From Trematomus loennbergii (Eukaryota > Chordata > Actinopteri > Perciformes > Nototheniidae): a stretch of 64,000 nt of DNA. The notes beneath the pieces are model-generated. The model was not told the DNA's origin, searched no databases, and saw only the letters and a list, made by a program, of their open reading frames with translations. The stretch covers positions 22,554,080 to 22,618,079 of the forward strand of contig JAAOOA010000026.1 in assembly GCA_012861695.1 (NCBI GenBank), in the 5' to 3' direction. Shown in pieces: positions 23,955-54,952 of this stretch. Position 1 is the stretch's first letter. Each line of letters opens with the position of its first letter. Made by a program: the position numbers and the translations under genes.

Positions 23955-24089
23955 TAATATGATTTTTTGGGGAATTTCAGTTTTATTGGATAGTAGAGAT
24001 CTACTGGAAACAGTGGAGAGGGAGGAGATGATATGCAGCAAAAGGCCGAGCCGGATGGTTGCTGCTCCGTGTGGAACGTGTTCTATCAG
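23955..24089. repeat. SINE-like fragment
   Basis: The run 'aaacagtggagagggaggag' ... 'atatgcagcaaaaggccgag' resembles a tRNA-derived SINE body common in fish. No intact A/B boxes were confirmed. Confidence 0.45.
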
Positions 24090-24840
24090 GTAAAGCACTT
24101 TGGTACCCAGTTATTTATGGTATTGAGTTTGAATGTAGCCTTTGGAAGGTATTTTCCAACAGTGCATTGTAAAGACTGAAAAAACAGGCTCAGGTTAAAG
24201 CTTGACTTGATTTGGTCTTTTACTTAAGAGGATGTTTGTCCTCCTGTCTTCTCTTATTTCCTTATCTTTCTTTCAGGTGTAACATCTACCAATGGTTGTA
24301 CATGACACCACCTCTTTGCTGTCCTACTAGTCAACCCTCCTGATCAGAGCCTTTCCTAAATAGTGGTAAGTTGTTTAACAGTTCAGTGTACGTTAATTTA
24401 GCAACTTAATGCTTTACTGCTGTTGAATAAACCCTATATATATACATCCATCAGCAATCAATAAAACAAATCATCCAACACAAAATAGAAGAAATCTGGA
24501 CCTATTCTATTTCTTTTTATACCACAGCATCTATTGGGACTGCTCATTGATGTCATCAAGAGCCATTGAGTCTAGCTTTTGTAGTCGGCCTCTCAGAATG
24601 TTTATCATTTCTTTGTCTCTTAACATTCCTATAATCATTTGTTTTTTTATTGTTGATATTGTTTTGTTCTTTATTTTTGTTGTGAGAATCACTTTGCAAT
24701 TGTGTAAGTGCTATATAAATAGTTATACTAATATAATTGTTGTTACCATCATTACTATTATTAAAAATGTCTTCTTTGTTTTCTTTATTCATCGCTGCAG
24801 AAAGGTTCAAAAAGTTCCCTGTACATGGAACCATGCCTGT

Positions 24841-25563
24841 CCTCTGTTCCACATGTCTTCAGTCAGTTCTGGACCCTATGACTCTGTTCCACATGTCTTC
24901 AGTCCGTTCTGGACCCTATGACTCTGTTCCACATCTCTTCAGTCCGTTCTGGACCCTATGACTCTGTTCCACATGTCTTCAGTCCGTTCTGGACCCTATG
25001 ACTCTGTTCCACATGTCTTCAGTCCGTTCTGGACCCTATGACTCTGTTCCACATGTCTTCAGTCCGTTCTGGACCCTATGACTCTGTTCCACATCTCTTC
25101 AGTCCGTTCTGGACCCTATGACTCTGTTCCACATGTCTTCAGTCCGTTCTGGACCCTATGACTCTGTTCCACATGTCTTCAGTCAGTTCTGGACCCTATG
25201 ACTCTGTTCCACATGTCTTCAGTCAGTTCTGGACCCTATGACTCTGTTCCACATGTCTTCAGTCCGTTCTGGACCCTATGACTCTGTTCCACATGTCTTC
25301 AGTCAGTTCTGGACCCTATGACTCTGTTCCACATGTCTTCAGTCAGTTCTGGACCCTATGACTCTGTTCCACATGTCTTCAGTCAGTTCTGGACCCTATG
25401 ACTCTGTTCCACATGTCTTCAGTCAGTTCTGGACCCTATGACTCTGTTCCACATGTCTTCAGTCAGTTCTGGACCCTATGACTCTGTTCCACATGTCTTC
25501 AGTCAGTTCTGGACCCTATGACTCTGTTCCACATGTCTTCAGTCCGTTCTGGACCCCATGACT
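24841..25563. repeat. 40-base minisatellite
   Basis: About 18 copies of a 40-base unit, 'gttctggaccctatgactct' followed by 'gttccacatgtcttcagtcc'. The main variation is C/A in 'agtccg/agtcag'. There are no spacers, so it is not a CRISPR array. The period is not a multiple of three. Confidence 0.97.
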
Positions 25564-25594
25564 CGGACACTAGTTCTACCAAGGCTCATTAGAG

Positions 25595-26194
25595 GTAAGC
25601 AGTGGTAGGAGAGTGGAGTTATCTTTGTATTTAGGCTGCAAGTCGACAAGAATAGATTACAAATCGCTTAAAAAATTGTTCAGACAAGAGGCACCATGTG
25701 TTACGCAGGTGCACATCCACTGGAGGAAGATTCTGAAAGTAAAATATACACTTCTCACTAGAAATGTAATCATAAAGCATTATTATGGCCAAACTATCCT
25801 ACAATTCAGGATTTTCCACTGAAAAAAGTGTTGGATTCAAGATTCAAAGCTTTTATTCTCATATGCTCAGCAGCTACAGTGTAGAAATGTCAATGCAATT
25901 CTTCTGACCTGAGCTCCTCCAACAATGCAACATATACAATAAAATACAAAAATACAAAATAAAAAGTAGTGCAAAAAGTTTATATACATGTAATATAATA
26001 GAATATGATATTTACAAGAACAGAATATTAAATAAAAAATTAAATACGGTGTATTGCGTGGACAATAGACCCAATCACAGTGAATGTTCAAAACTAAACT
26101 TGATACATTTTTCTTTTTCATCTCACAGTGCACATATTTAAGTAATCATAACACAAAGCTAAAATGTAATCTGTTTTTCCTTTCTCTTTTCAAG
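25595..26194. other. No gene; retroelement-tail repeat
   Basis: AT-rich. At about 25833-25930 the sequence 'attcaagattcaaagctttt' ... 'attctcatatgctcagcagc' is a widespread fish interspersed-repeat motif. The rest shows nothing recognisable. Confidence 0.45.
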
Positions 26195-26549
26195 AGTGCT
26201 TCAAAGGATGGCTGAATTCACAAAACGTGGAGAAGACCGAGAAGGAGAAGTTGGCCGGTTACTACATTTCACAAAAAATACAGGACCTTGTGAAAAACGG
26301 AAAGAAACAGTTGAAGGAAATTGCTTAAAAATATGAAGTAATGGGTGTTTTGAAAATGTTTTCAAATGTGTGTTAATGTTCATTGTGTGTTATAAATTAT
26401 TTTCCTGCTTCTAATCATTTGATGTATGAGTATTTATTTACAGACATTCTATACATTCTGGTACCTTTCTGGTAAGGTAGGTGCTCTGATCTGAAATGAT
26501 AGATGTTCATTGAGCTACTGCAATTGGGTGAGAGTGTTTCATCATCATA

Positions 26550-27000
26550 TATGACCAGCTTAACCATCAAGTAATCCCAGTTAAAGTTCTACTCAAGATC
26601 ATACCAGTCGGACCAGCTAATGGTGACCAGCTAGACCACTGTGACCACCAGCTTTTACCAGCTATCCTGACCAGCTAATGGTGACCAGCTAGACCACTGT
26701 GACCACCAGCTTTTACCAGCTAAACCAGCTATCCCGACCAGCTAATGGTGACCAGCTACTAGACCACTGTGACCACCAGCTTTTACCAGCTAGACCAGCT
26801 ATCCCGACCAGCTAATGGTGACCAGCTAGACCACTGTGACCAAACCAGCTATCCTGACCAGCTAGACCACTGTGACCACCAGCTTTTACCAGCTAAACCA
26901 GCTATCCCGACCAGCTAATGGTGACCAGCTAGACCACTGTGACCAAACCAGCTATCCTGACCAGCTAAAGTGTCCAAAACCCCTCTCAACCAGCAAACTA
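26550..27000. repeat. CCAGCT-rich tandem repeat
   Basis: About eight degenerate copies built from 'accagctaatggtgaccagc', 'tagaccactgtgacc' and 'accagcttttaccagct', with variable unit combinations. It is the mirror counterpart of the 20441-20725 minisatellite inside the putative 6.7-kb element. Confidence 0.85.
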
Positions 27001-27155
27001 ATCCAGCCTAATATTGACTGGCTGGTCAGGCTGGTTTACCAGCCTGACCAGCCAGACCAGCCTTGTTGGTCTAAGCTGGTTTTTTCAGCAGGGAAGACAG
27101 TGGACACACTAATGTGTTGACTATGTGCATTTTATATACAGTCTATGATTTTAAC

Positions 27156-27694
27156 TAACGGCTCTAGTCTGCTCACAGGGACTATTTTTAACAACTACAT
27201 GCAGCAAACAAACGGCAAAGGAACAAGAGATTAAAGGAACAACTGCTTCAAACGGTGAGTAACGGACACAATAAGAGTGTGCACACTGAAGACGCCGCAA
27301 TACCCCACAGGAAGCCGGGCTTCTCCAGACTGTATGTTGGCATGGCAAGGACTTGTGTGTGTGAGGCGTTTTGAAAACCATCATTATAATCTTTAACCAC
27401 TGTTTCCTATACTTTTCCCCTTTAACCCTTTGTGTCCCCCAGGTGGAATGCATACTATAGTATATGAGTACTTTATTTGGGGTATTTTAAGTATATTTTT
27501 CGTACTAGTTTTACTTGAGTACAATAGGAATGCAGGATTTCTTCAACCTCTATATTTATATTTAAAAAAATGGCCTTTAGTTGAACACTTTCTTTAACTC
27601 TGCTCCCACCTGCTGGTATAAGTAGTTCGTGCACCTTACACACAGACAGACACGTGACCAGAAGTCTGCTTTTCATGAGAGCAACAAAATACCC
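27156..27694. repeat. Dispersed duplicate of 8921-9443
   Basis: Same orientation and high similarity. It starts 61 bases outside the right inverted end of the 6.7-kb element. Not known to be a gene. Confidence 0.85.
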
Positions 27695-28333
27695 TTCAAA
27701 ATAAAGGCACCAACGTCCTGCTGTGATATTTATTATGAATTAGAACAATTCTTTATTGCTTTTTATCGTGTACAGACTTTTCCCTTGCATTCTTAATGTA
27801 CTGGTTCTGCTCAAAAAAAGGTTTTAGTTCTTCATTTCCGTAGATCTATATTAACAAGGCTTTTAGTCTGAAGAAGGAAAACTCCGAGTGGAAATGTTCG
27901 CTGTTCATGAACACAGCTCAGGTTACATATACCTGGCTGTCACTGACACACAGAGGCATTACGCTGCTAAGAAGACTGCGATGGTAAACTAAAGGGGGTG
28001 TACAGAGGGGGGAGTGTTTGGTCCAGACCTACGGATATTTTTGAACTAGCCTAATGCTAGGACATCAAAGTGGAAACAACTATGGAGGATAACTGTGTTA
28101 GTGAGTAGTCGCTAACTGTCGGAATGGAACTGTGCAGTTTTCAAATGGGACGCGCGAGCCTTCAGGCACGGGGCTATTCTGAATGTCAGTTTGTTTATTT
28201 ACGCTAAAAGAGGTGGAAAGTGTATTTTTCCATATCGGGTAGGACAGTAATGCTCCACAGAGAGATGCTGGATACACGTCAGCACCTCCTCACACAACGG
28301 TACCATTGATACACAGAGCATAAGTCAGCAGCA
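27695..28333. other. chsy3 upstream region / 5' UTR
   Basis: No ORF. A CTGAAGA ... GAAAT motif at 27868-27895 resembles the one at 8769. The final 150-300 bases presumably contain the chsy3 promoter and leader; no TATA box is obvious. Confidence 0.4.
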
Positions 28334-33354
<5,021 letters not shown>

Positions 33355-33772
33355 CCCTTCAGCCCTCCTGGACTCAACACAGGTGTAGCTCAGTCTGCTG
33401 GGACGCATGTTGTGGTGTGACAGTGGATCACAGCTCTTTGTAGCCTGGACAATCTGATCCAGAAAGTGCAGGAAACTGAAATGGACCAATCCAGTAAGGC
33501 CACACAAATCCAAACTGACGACACAGCAGGGAAGAAACCAGAGGTAACCAAGTATGGGATTGCTGTGTCCAGATGTTGGAAGCCTTCATAAGACAAGTGT
33601 CCTCTACCTTAACCAGTTCTAAACCAACTAAGGAAATCATGGACTAAATCCAAATGTGTTGTTAGTTTCAGAATTATTGATTTGTTAACTGCTGTGCCAA
33701 TGATGCAAACGTATAGCTTTGTAACCTTCCAGCTCTTAGGGATTGGTTTAGAGGGTAACTAACTCTCTTAAC
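33355..33772. other. chsy3 3' UTR
   Basis: No gene. Presumed 3' untranslated sequence. The short ORFs here are not conserved. Confidence 0.4.
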
Positions 33773-33780
33773 ATTTATAT

Positions 33781-34098
33781 GAGCGGTTCCCAACCTGTGG
33801 GAACGCATTGCAAGTGGGCCGCCAAATAATTTGCAAAACATTATGATTTGTGTGGAAACAATTCATTATTAAGATTTTATTTTATTTTAACATATTTTAC
33901 TTTCTCTTTCTTGATCCTCCTTAGTCATTACAGTCCTTGACAGCGCTCTGTACTACTGGACTAACAACGTGTCACATGTTCTGAATTGACCAATCAGAAC
34001 TTTATTTAGCCTCCGTATTGTTTATGGTTGAATGTGGGCCGCGAACATTTTTTAGATTCTTAAGTGGGCCCTGAGTTGAAAAAGGTTGGGAACCGCTG
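33781..34098. mobile_element. hAT element, 8-base target duplication
   Basis: 318 bases. Ends GAGCGGTTCCCAACCT / GGTTGGGAACCGCTG, the Charlie-like hAT terminus (first base mutated). Perfect target duplication ATTTATAT at 33773-33780 and 34099-34106. Non-coding, AT-rich interior with 'gtgggcc' blocks at both ends. Confidence 0.92.
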
Positions 34099-34378
34099 AT
34101 TTATATAACATGTATAAATTACCTACTTTGAGAAGTCCCATGCTTTGGTTTTTGAACAATGACCAAAGAACAAGCTGTATCACCCAAAATACCTGACGAT
34201 GGTGATTGCAAGTATTGTAATTGATATTGCTTATTAGCAGTTAACCAGTGACATGAATACTCTGCGCTATAGAGTCTTGTGAATGTGGAATATGGTTGCT
34301 GTGCCACAAGAAGCAGCATGGACTGCAACGATACAATCTGTAAGTGTTTATGTGTGTGTGAAAAAGAGTCAATCTTCA

Positions 34379-34749
34379 TTAGGCGCTTTCACACCAGAGT
34401 ACTTTTCCCCGTACTTTTGCCTTTTATTTCCGATAGTTCCTGGGATTTTGCGTTCACACCAAAAAGAGAACTTACTTCATGAGAACTTTTCCCCCCTTTT
34501 CAGTCCCTGCTAGAGAGGTGGTACTTTCCTGGGGAGAAAAAGTTCCAATTTCTGATTGGCTGGGCGAATTGCAAACCACGCCCGTAAACCCAAAGCAGAA
34601 GAAGAAGAGACGTCAGCGGCTTCATTTGCGTAATCTTCCCTCAGGGAACTTATTCCGGTGTGAACGCGATCTGCTCTTTAGTTCCATGGGGAACTAAGTG
34701 CTGGGAAGTGAACTAAGTACGGCAAAGTACTTGGTGTGAAAGCGGCTAA
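34379..34749. mobile_element. MITE with GCTTTCACACC ends
   Basis: 371 bases. Ends TTAGGCGCTTTCACACC / GGTGTGAAAGCGGCTAA with mirrored 'gtactt' tracts inside. The terminus is similar to that of the 30627 and 50454 family but the interior differs. Confidence 0.8.
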
Positions 34750-35806
34750 TGAGAAGTTCCTTTCTACTCACCTGAAGCTACGGCTGCTTACTGTCCCTGC
34801 CCAAATGATTCCTGTTGTACTACTTTGCTAACATTATTTAGCATGTTCTCTACTTCTCTAATTTCCACTCACAAGTCAAGTAGTTGTTTTATTTTCTTTA
34901 CTAATGCCTAACCCTTCAGCCGCTCAAGACTGTCCTGGCTAATTTCTTCCATTCATCAAAATGTAACTCCAGTGGACAGCTGATAGAATGTTTCCTTTAA
35001 TAGGAGCTATCATCATTATGCCATTGGCTTTAACCTTTGATTTTAAAATGTAATGCCTACCTGACTGCTCACTATTGTCTGATTGAATCAAACATGTCTT
35101 AGAAAGTGTTGAATGGTAAGAATCTTCTGTGTTGCACTCTTAGATGCTTGACAACAAAATCGTTTTTTTTTAAGGCACTCTAAAGGCCCTAACACGCCAC
35201 GCCAGGCCTCAAAGAACTGGTTTCAGCAGAGTCTGTGTTGCCTTACGTTACCTAGGTCATGGCCAAAAAGTTGCACTTGAACAATGGTTGTTAAAAGAGA
35301 ACTGGATACAGCAATGGAGGCGAGTCCCTGTTTATTCCTATAAAAGTTGCCCAGTGGAGCCTGAAGCCAAAATGGCCTGAGTCCTTAAAACTAAAACAGG
35401 CCCATAGAGCATGTGCACCCTCGTTGCCCCTTAAGCCCCTCCTCCATTCAGCTCATCTATACAGAAGCCATTCTCTGCTTATTCAAATGAATGGAAGACG
35501 GAAAAAACACAAATCAGGATTCAGCTTTTAGGGCATTTTACAACGTTAAAGTGATTAAAGAAAGGCTATTAGAATTTGGTTGTCCTCTGAAGTTGAATCA
35601 CGCAAAAAAAAAGCTTATTTACAGTCGACCTAGTGTCCAATCGGTGGTACTACAACTTGTGTTTCAGTCCAAGAGGTCATTTTTTGCTTTGAGCTCAAGT
35701 AGGCAGAACAACACTTGAATAGCCCATATTGAGTCACTGAACATCTTCCATAGGAATGAACGAGCCCCGCCTTCAACGCCGGATCTAGTTAACTTGTATC
35801 CATGTT
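34750..35806. other. Intergenic, no gene seen
   Basis: Unremarkable sequence with no conserved ORF, RNA or clear repeat. The ORF 35491-35718 shows no recognisable motif. Confidence 0.4.
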
Positions 35807-36311
35807 TTAAAGGTCCACTATTATACTGTTTTTCATCAATATATTATAGCTCTCAGATATATACAGAACCTGTCTCTGATTGGCTGAAACACCAAACAGA
35901 TCATTGCAGCATCCCATAATCCCCTCTGTTTCAACCCTGTTTCAAAAGTGCTAATTCTCTGTCTGTTACTTCAGATGAAAATAAGGAGCCCCTCGCCACG
36001 CCCCTCTGAGAGATATTTGGTTAAAAAGAACACAATGGTACTCGAGGAGGAGATTCAGGTCATAAGGTGGGGGGGGGGGTTACCTTGGTTGGTGATTGGC
36101 CAATGGTTACACAAGCCAAAACATCGTTATGACATCTTAAAGTGGCCAAATTCTGATCAGCTCATTTTCAGACAGGTTTTTATATAAATGGATCAGGAAA
36201 AAAGAGAGAATCGTTGTTCCTGAAACTTTCAGAATCTCTTTACACAGAGGGACACATGTTGATGTAGAAGAGACATGAAGAAGTGTATTTTGCCTCATAG
36301 GTGACCTTTAA
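35807..36311. mobile_element. Family-4 MITE with TTAA site
   Basis: TTAA at 35807-35810 and 36308-36311. Left 'aaaggtccactattatactg' and right 'cataggtgaccttt'. Reverse orientation relative to the copy at 52435-53899. Confidence 0.85.
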
Positions 36312-36982
36312 AGGCGTGGCAAGACCCTGAATTTTTGTAGAAAAGTTCCAAAAACGATTGGGTACAGTTGAGGAAACGTCATGGTACCAAATGGCATTTC
36401 CAATCAGTGTTGAGCAGACCTGCATGGGGGGGGAGTAAAGTGTCTGAGCAGGTTACGTTTCCTCTGATGGGACATTCAGATAAAGTGCAATGTCTTGTGT
36501 TTTTTTAGGCATTTGCTTCTAAACTGTAATCTGCAGGTACTAAAGGAAATGTATTTCACTGTTATAATATGAGCTTCTTCTTACTGCCATAGTTATTATG
36601 TTTACACTTCTGTCTCAGGACAACATTGTATCACCAGGTGCATTGCAGCCCTTTATGACACCATGTTCCTTCAGTTACTGCATACCAAATGTACAGAAAT
36701 CTTTCGTGTTGTAACATGCATCCTAATGAGGAACTGAGCAGATGTTTTCTGTCATGAGTTCAGCCGAGTGAATCACTGTACACGCCTCTATCTTTTCAGC
36801 AATACATCAAAATAAATTGTAATGTGAACAATGTCAGTTGAATGTCATCACAGGCAAATAATAGCTGGTGAATAATGCTAAAATATAAAGTTAACTATAT
36901 TGTAATTATGTAAGGTACCAGATGTTATGTGTCAGTGTTATTCTGAGCAATAAAGAAGTTAATGACGCAGATCACACACTAG
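36312..36982. other. Intergenic, no gene seen
   Basis: No coding or RNA feature recognised. Contains AATAAA-like signals (about 36812 and 36949). Confidence 0.4.
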
Positions 36983-37375
36983 TGTCAATTTCATTGCGGG
37001 CCACATTAGCATTATGGTTTCACTCAAAGGGCCGGTTGTAACTATATAAATATACATATATATAATATATATATATATAAAATAATGTATTATATTACAC
37101 TATTGCCTCTGAATTGGATTATTATCGGATAGGATAATAACTTAGTAATTAACTACCAACTACGTGTGAAAGCAGAAGTCCAGGGCAAGTCTCTTCAGTG
37201 TGCATGTCACAAAACGAGATGCATTGTGGGACATGTAGTTTATGGGCAACCTGCTTCTGTAAAGTGGCATGTAACCATAATAAAACGTATTATATTCTTT
37301 GCAAGCTCTTGCGGGCCACATAAAATGAAGTCACGGGCCGGATTTGGCCCCCGGGCCTTGAGTTTGACACCCCTG
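36983..37375. mobile_element. hAT element, left end damaged
   Basis: Right end 'gagtttgacacccctg' with 'gggccggatttggcccccgg' inside, a common fish/vertebrate hAT terminus. The left begins TGTCAATTTCATTGCGGGCC without the CAGGGG tip. Flanks share CACTAG, the probable remnant of an 8-base target duplication. Confidence 0.75.
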
Positions 37376-37684
37376 CACTAGAGTCTATTAACGTTTTCTA
37401 CAGGAGACAAATGGAGTCTTATCTAATAACGAAAATGATCTCCAGCTATTGTTGTAAACAGTTGTTTTTCTTATCATAAGATACTAAGCCTAATGATAAG
37501 GTTATGTTTGTTCTTTGCTGTATTTAATTCACATTTCACTGGAGGATCATTTGCATGGATTCTGCAAAAGTATGTTCATGTTTTTAAACCAAGCATAAAG
37601 TATACTAGCAATAACAACTGCTAACGTAACACCTGATTATTCATAATAAATGTTGAAAAATAGATATTTGGTCATTGCTTTTAT

Positions 37685-38597
37685 CAGGGTGTCCGCGGGG
37701 TCTTAAAAAGTATTAAAAGTTGATAAATCAATTTAGCGAAAATGAAGGCTATTAAAAAGTATTAAACGGCATTTTCCAAGGTATTACATTTTGTAGCTTG
37801 TTTTCAATAAGTATATAAATTGTCCAAAGAGGTTGTATTCTACAGTCTGCCTGAATGTAATCATTGCGTAGGTGTGTAGTGTGATTCTGTGTAGTTTATT
37901 TATGGCATCCCGTTGGATTTGACGTCATCTGAACAGGACATCGCACACTCATTGGCCGTTTCTCAATCGCGAGGATGCTGGCTTGGTAGCACAGCCGAGC
38001 CGAGCATCTTGCTTCAGAAGCAAGGCAAGAATACTTCCTGCTATTCGGAAAACGAATAGTGGAACAGGCTAGCAAGTGTGCAGGTGTGCGTCATATGAGA
38101 GGCCCCGCCTTACATCTTCCGCCACAGATTTGGGGAAATTGGTCCATGCGCAAAGCATTGTGGGGATTTTAAGGACGCGAAGTCTACCCATGTGCAGCCT
38201 CGAAATTTCCCCCAAACCAAGGACGCGGCCTCGGTGGAATTCCAAGTATGCTGGAGATTGGAACAGTCCTTCGGCGGCACTCAATGACGTAGCATACTTG
38301 AAATATTGGCTTGGAAGCCAATATCCTCGCGATTGAGAAACGGCCACTGCTTGATAGCGCGCGAAGGTCTGTTTACGCCGGTTGTTAAACAACATCGTTA
38401 TGGGAAATGCAAGTCTGCGTCCAAATGGTTGGAAGATAAGGAGGAAGGACAATCAATACTGTATATAGTAAATGTGAGGTAAAGTGTGTCGCCAATGTAA
38501 CCGGTTAAAACTCCAAGTCGCGATGAGGTCTTAAAATGTGTGGAAAGGGTCTTAAAAAAGGTCTTAAAAGGTCTTACATTTGACTTCAGGATTCCTG
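37685..38597. mobile_element. hAT-like repeat, interrupted
   Basis: Starts CAGGGTGTCCGCGGGGTCTT and ends 'cttcaggattcctg'. Closely similar to the uninterrupted copy at 51346-51847. Interrupted at 37954-38345 by another MITE. Confidence 0.8.
37954..38345. mobile_element. MITE (family 5) nested in the repeat
   Basis: 392 bases with ends GGCCGTTTCTCAATCGCGAGG / CCTCGCGATTGAGAAACGGCC. Flanks are ATT (37951-37953) and ACT (38346-38348). The empty site at 51600-51620 reads 'cacgctcactgcttg', consistent with a 3-base ACT duplication. Relatives at 48834-49340 and 53346-53739. Confidence 0.88.
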
Positions 38598-38798
38598 CAT
38601 ATACCCTGTTTATTCATTCAATGCATGAAGCTGAATATGTGACAATAGTATTTTAGATAAATCAGTGCATGCTTTTGTAGAAGAGCTGTATTCCCATTTT
38701 TCAAAAGCTTTAAGATTTACCCATTCAAAGTTATGCTGCACAAATTCTACCATTCAAAAGCTGCTGTGATTAAAAAATCAAGTTACGCACGGTGAGTA

Positions 38799-39449
38799 TT
38801 AAAGGTCCCATGTCATGCTTTTCTGGTTATTACCCGTCCCCTTATGTGTTATGTAGCTTTTTCTGCATGTAAACGGTCTGCAGAGTCACAAACCCTCAAA
38901 GTACACCCTGTAGCGAGTAAAACTCTAACACAGAAAAGACCTGTCTGTGCTGCCCCAGAACGCCTCGTTGGACATTTCTCTTTTTCCATTGTTTACTTCT
39001 TGGGTATAGTGACGTATTTCGGGTATAGTGACGTAACGTCCGCGGAGCCGTTACGTTTGGACCAATCCGCGGACTTCCTCACACACACACACTCGGCGGG
39101 ACGTTGCGAGGCTCGCTGCTGCGAGGAGCGGGACACTGTGAGCTGGCTCACTGGTGTGGGGTCTGCGAGACAGCGAGACACCGCGGAACTCAGCCTGGGC
39201 ACACACACAAACTCCCAGCCAGGCTGCGGGCGTGTGTGTGTGTTTCGGGCTAGGTTTTGCTGTGTCTCACAGGGAGGGGGGGCAGGAGCTCCAACAAGCC
39301 GTTGGACAGAGAGTGAATACACATACTATACAGAGATGCTGTAAGAGAAACCAATGTGAGTTTGGAAAATTGCACAATATACATTTATTTTAGTATACCT
39401 CAACAATGGAATTATGATCAGTATAAATGGCCATGACATGGACCTTTAG
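38799..39449. mobile_element. Family-3 MITE
   Basis: Left TTAAAGGTCCCATGTCATGC, right 'catgacatggacctttag'. Relative of 10511-11428, with ORFs such as 38844-39344 spanning the GC-rich interior. That long ORF lies wholly inside the repeat and is not considered a gene. Confidence 0.8.
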
Positions 39450-39484
39450 AGGGTAGGTTCTAGTATTTTTAGACTTGGTTCATT

Positions 39485-39860
39485 TAAATAATAATAATCT
39501 TTATTTATATAGCACCTTTCATGCAAGATGCAGCCCAACGTGCTTTAGAGATAGAAAATAAAGATGGAGGAACATAATTAAAAACAAGTTATAAACAAAC
39601 TGAAAGAGTTAGAATCATAAAACATGAACAGTGATATCACTAAAATGACCCCAAATTAAAAAGATAGGTTACTTAAAAAAGTTCTAAGATCCAATGGGCG
39701 GCTGTTCCACAGTCATAAAAACAGAAAGCAGCCTCCCCAGATTTCTTGTGTAATACTTTCGGAGGATCTGAGTGTCCTTGTAGGGTTATACAATGAAAGG
39801 CAGTAACTGATGGTTATGTAAAGCCTTGTAAATCTTTATAAGCACTTTAAAATGTGATGA
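39485..39860. repeat. Fish retroelement-tail repeat
   Basis: Contains 'ctttatttatatagcacctt' and 'cccaacgtgctttaga', a very common interspersed motif in teleosts. No coding content. Confidence 0.6.
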
Positions 39861-40204
39861 CTTTTAGACCATAGTGTTACTACTGTAAACACACATCTCT
39901 GCACTAGATACATATCATTTCATTGACATATATTAGAATTTGCCCAGCTGACCAGATCCTGATACTCTTCATCCTAGCTTTTTTGATTTAGGTTTTCATG
40001 TATTCATTTTATTTAGTAATGTATTTAATTGTATTGCAAATTTCAAACGTTCAGACGCCTATGCAGTGAAGAGGGCATAGGCGTGCCGTGCACAAAGAAA
40101 TTATATGAACAAGAACACTAGTTTAGTGTCACGGTGTGCAACTTGGACATGTTAGTAAACTTTTAATAGAACTTTTTTTTTTTTTTTAACTGAAAACAAT
40201 TCAA

Positions 40205-40704
40205 ATAAGAGGGGGCGGAGCTTATGCCGGCTCATGCGGGACCTGGCAGATACTGTCTAAAATGCTGCGGTGATGAAACACAAGGATTATTAGATCAAGG
40301 ATTATTTCTGAAACAGTATGGAGCTCAAAGGCTTTCTCTCTTGCCGGTTATACCACAAGGTGAGTTCCTTTTTATTTCCTGCTTCTTCACACACATGCTC
40401 TCCAGTACAGGTTAGCTCTGAGTGTTAGCGATGCTAATGTAAACACCGACCATATTACGTCCAAAACAGTCGGCATTGTTTCTGATAGCAACGTTTCTGA
40501 TAGTGCTGTGGGTCCGCCGCCGATTTGACGTCATATCGGCCGCAAATCTGGATCAGCTCCTTTGTACCCCCGTTTTTAGAGATTTGGGTACGGAGGAAAA
40601 GAGAGAGGGTTTTATTTTCTGACGCTGCGTGAGTTCCCTGACACACACATAGTTATAAATAAAAGACATAAAAAAGTGCATTTCGCATGATAGGTCCCCT
40701 TTAA
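40205..40704. mobile_element. Family-2 MITE, reverse, one end missing
   Basis: Right end 'cgcatgataggtccccttta' with TTAA at 40701-40704. The interior matches 47740-48230 in inverse. The other terminus is truncated near an oligo-T tract (about 40170-40190). Confidence 0.8.
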
Positions 40705-41188
40705 ATAACGTCCCTGTCATAAAGTCAAGTTCTACCAATATCACTTCACACATCTCCTAACACTCTCCTTGGTGGATTTACTACATTAATAACATTTTAT
40801 TACGATTTTTGGACGGACACATTTATTAAAAAATATATTTTGAATGAAGTGAAACATTTTTGTTCATATTACATTCCTTTATATATATTTTTTCAAGTTA
40901 GTTTTTATGATTGTATTATGTATTATATTCTTATTTTATTTCATTATTTCATTTTTTTTAAATGATTATTTAAATGATTATTGTATTGTATTTGTTTATT
41001 TTAAATATGTATATTGTCCCCCACCACTTTTTCTAACAAGGTGACGCCTGTGGAAGAGGGTAGAAGTCATGGTAGAAGTTCTGCTCTAGCTCAAGGTGTA
41101 TTTTATGGACGGACGCTCCGTTTTACTATTTCCCTTTTGGAACCAAAACGCATCACCACGGATGACGTAGCAGGGGAGGGAGATAAAC
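40705..41188. other. sptlc1 upstream region
   Basis: AT-rich to 41010, then a more GC-balanced 150-base stretch before the start codon. No TATA box. Probable promoter and leader. Confidence 0.4.

Positions 41189-54952
<13,764 letters not shown>

Larger units (their letters stand above)
23030..26328 (+). other. String of exon-like segments, function unknown
   Basis: Splice-like segments on the plus strand: 23030-23147 (ends 'tggag|gtaag'), about 23816-23885, 24277-24365 ('tttcag|' to 'tagtg|gtaag'), 24801-25594 ('ctgcag|' to 'ttagag|gtaagc', containing a minisatellite) and 26195-26328 ('ttttcaag|'). The last encodes FKGWLNSQNVEKTEKEKLAG followed by a Lys-rich tail and stop, in frame with the end of the preceding segment. 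Upstream frames are closed. It could be a long non-coding RNA, a degraded gene, or cargo of the surrounding repeat. I do not recognise it. Confidence 0.25.
20405..27095. mobile_element. Putative 6.7-kb element bounded by inverted ends
   Basis: The left end 'ccctgctgaaaaaaccagc' (20405) is the exact inverse of 'gctggttttttcagcaggg' (ending 27094-27095), and the next bases also match inversely (ATAGACCAGC versus TTAGACCAAC). Just inside each end are CCAGCT-rich minisatellites in opposite sense. Such ends are widespread in fish as short MITEs. Neither end has its own partner close by, so they may bound one long element; alternatively two half-elements face each other by chance. No target duplication longer than AA is apparent, and no transposase is seen. 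Confidence 0.4.

Noticed and set aside
23980..24089. Coding exon between 'tttcag' and 'tatcag|gtaaag'
   Set aside because: The open frame does not match the phase of the preceding segment, and the sequence resembles a SINE body.
24841..25563. CRISPR-like regular repeat
   Set aside because: Units are contiguous 40-base minisatellite copies with no unique spacers, in a vertebrate genome.
38844..39344. 166-codon ORF and its antisense partner
   Set aside because: Lies entirely in the interior of a family-3 MITE; GC-rich and low in stops, without domain or splice context.
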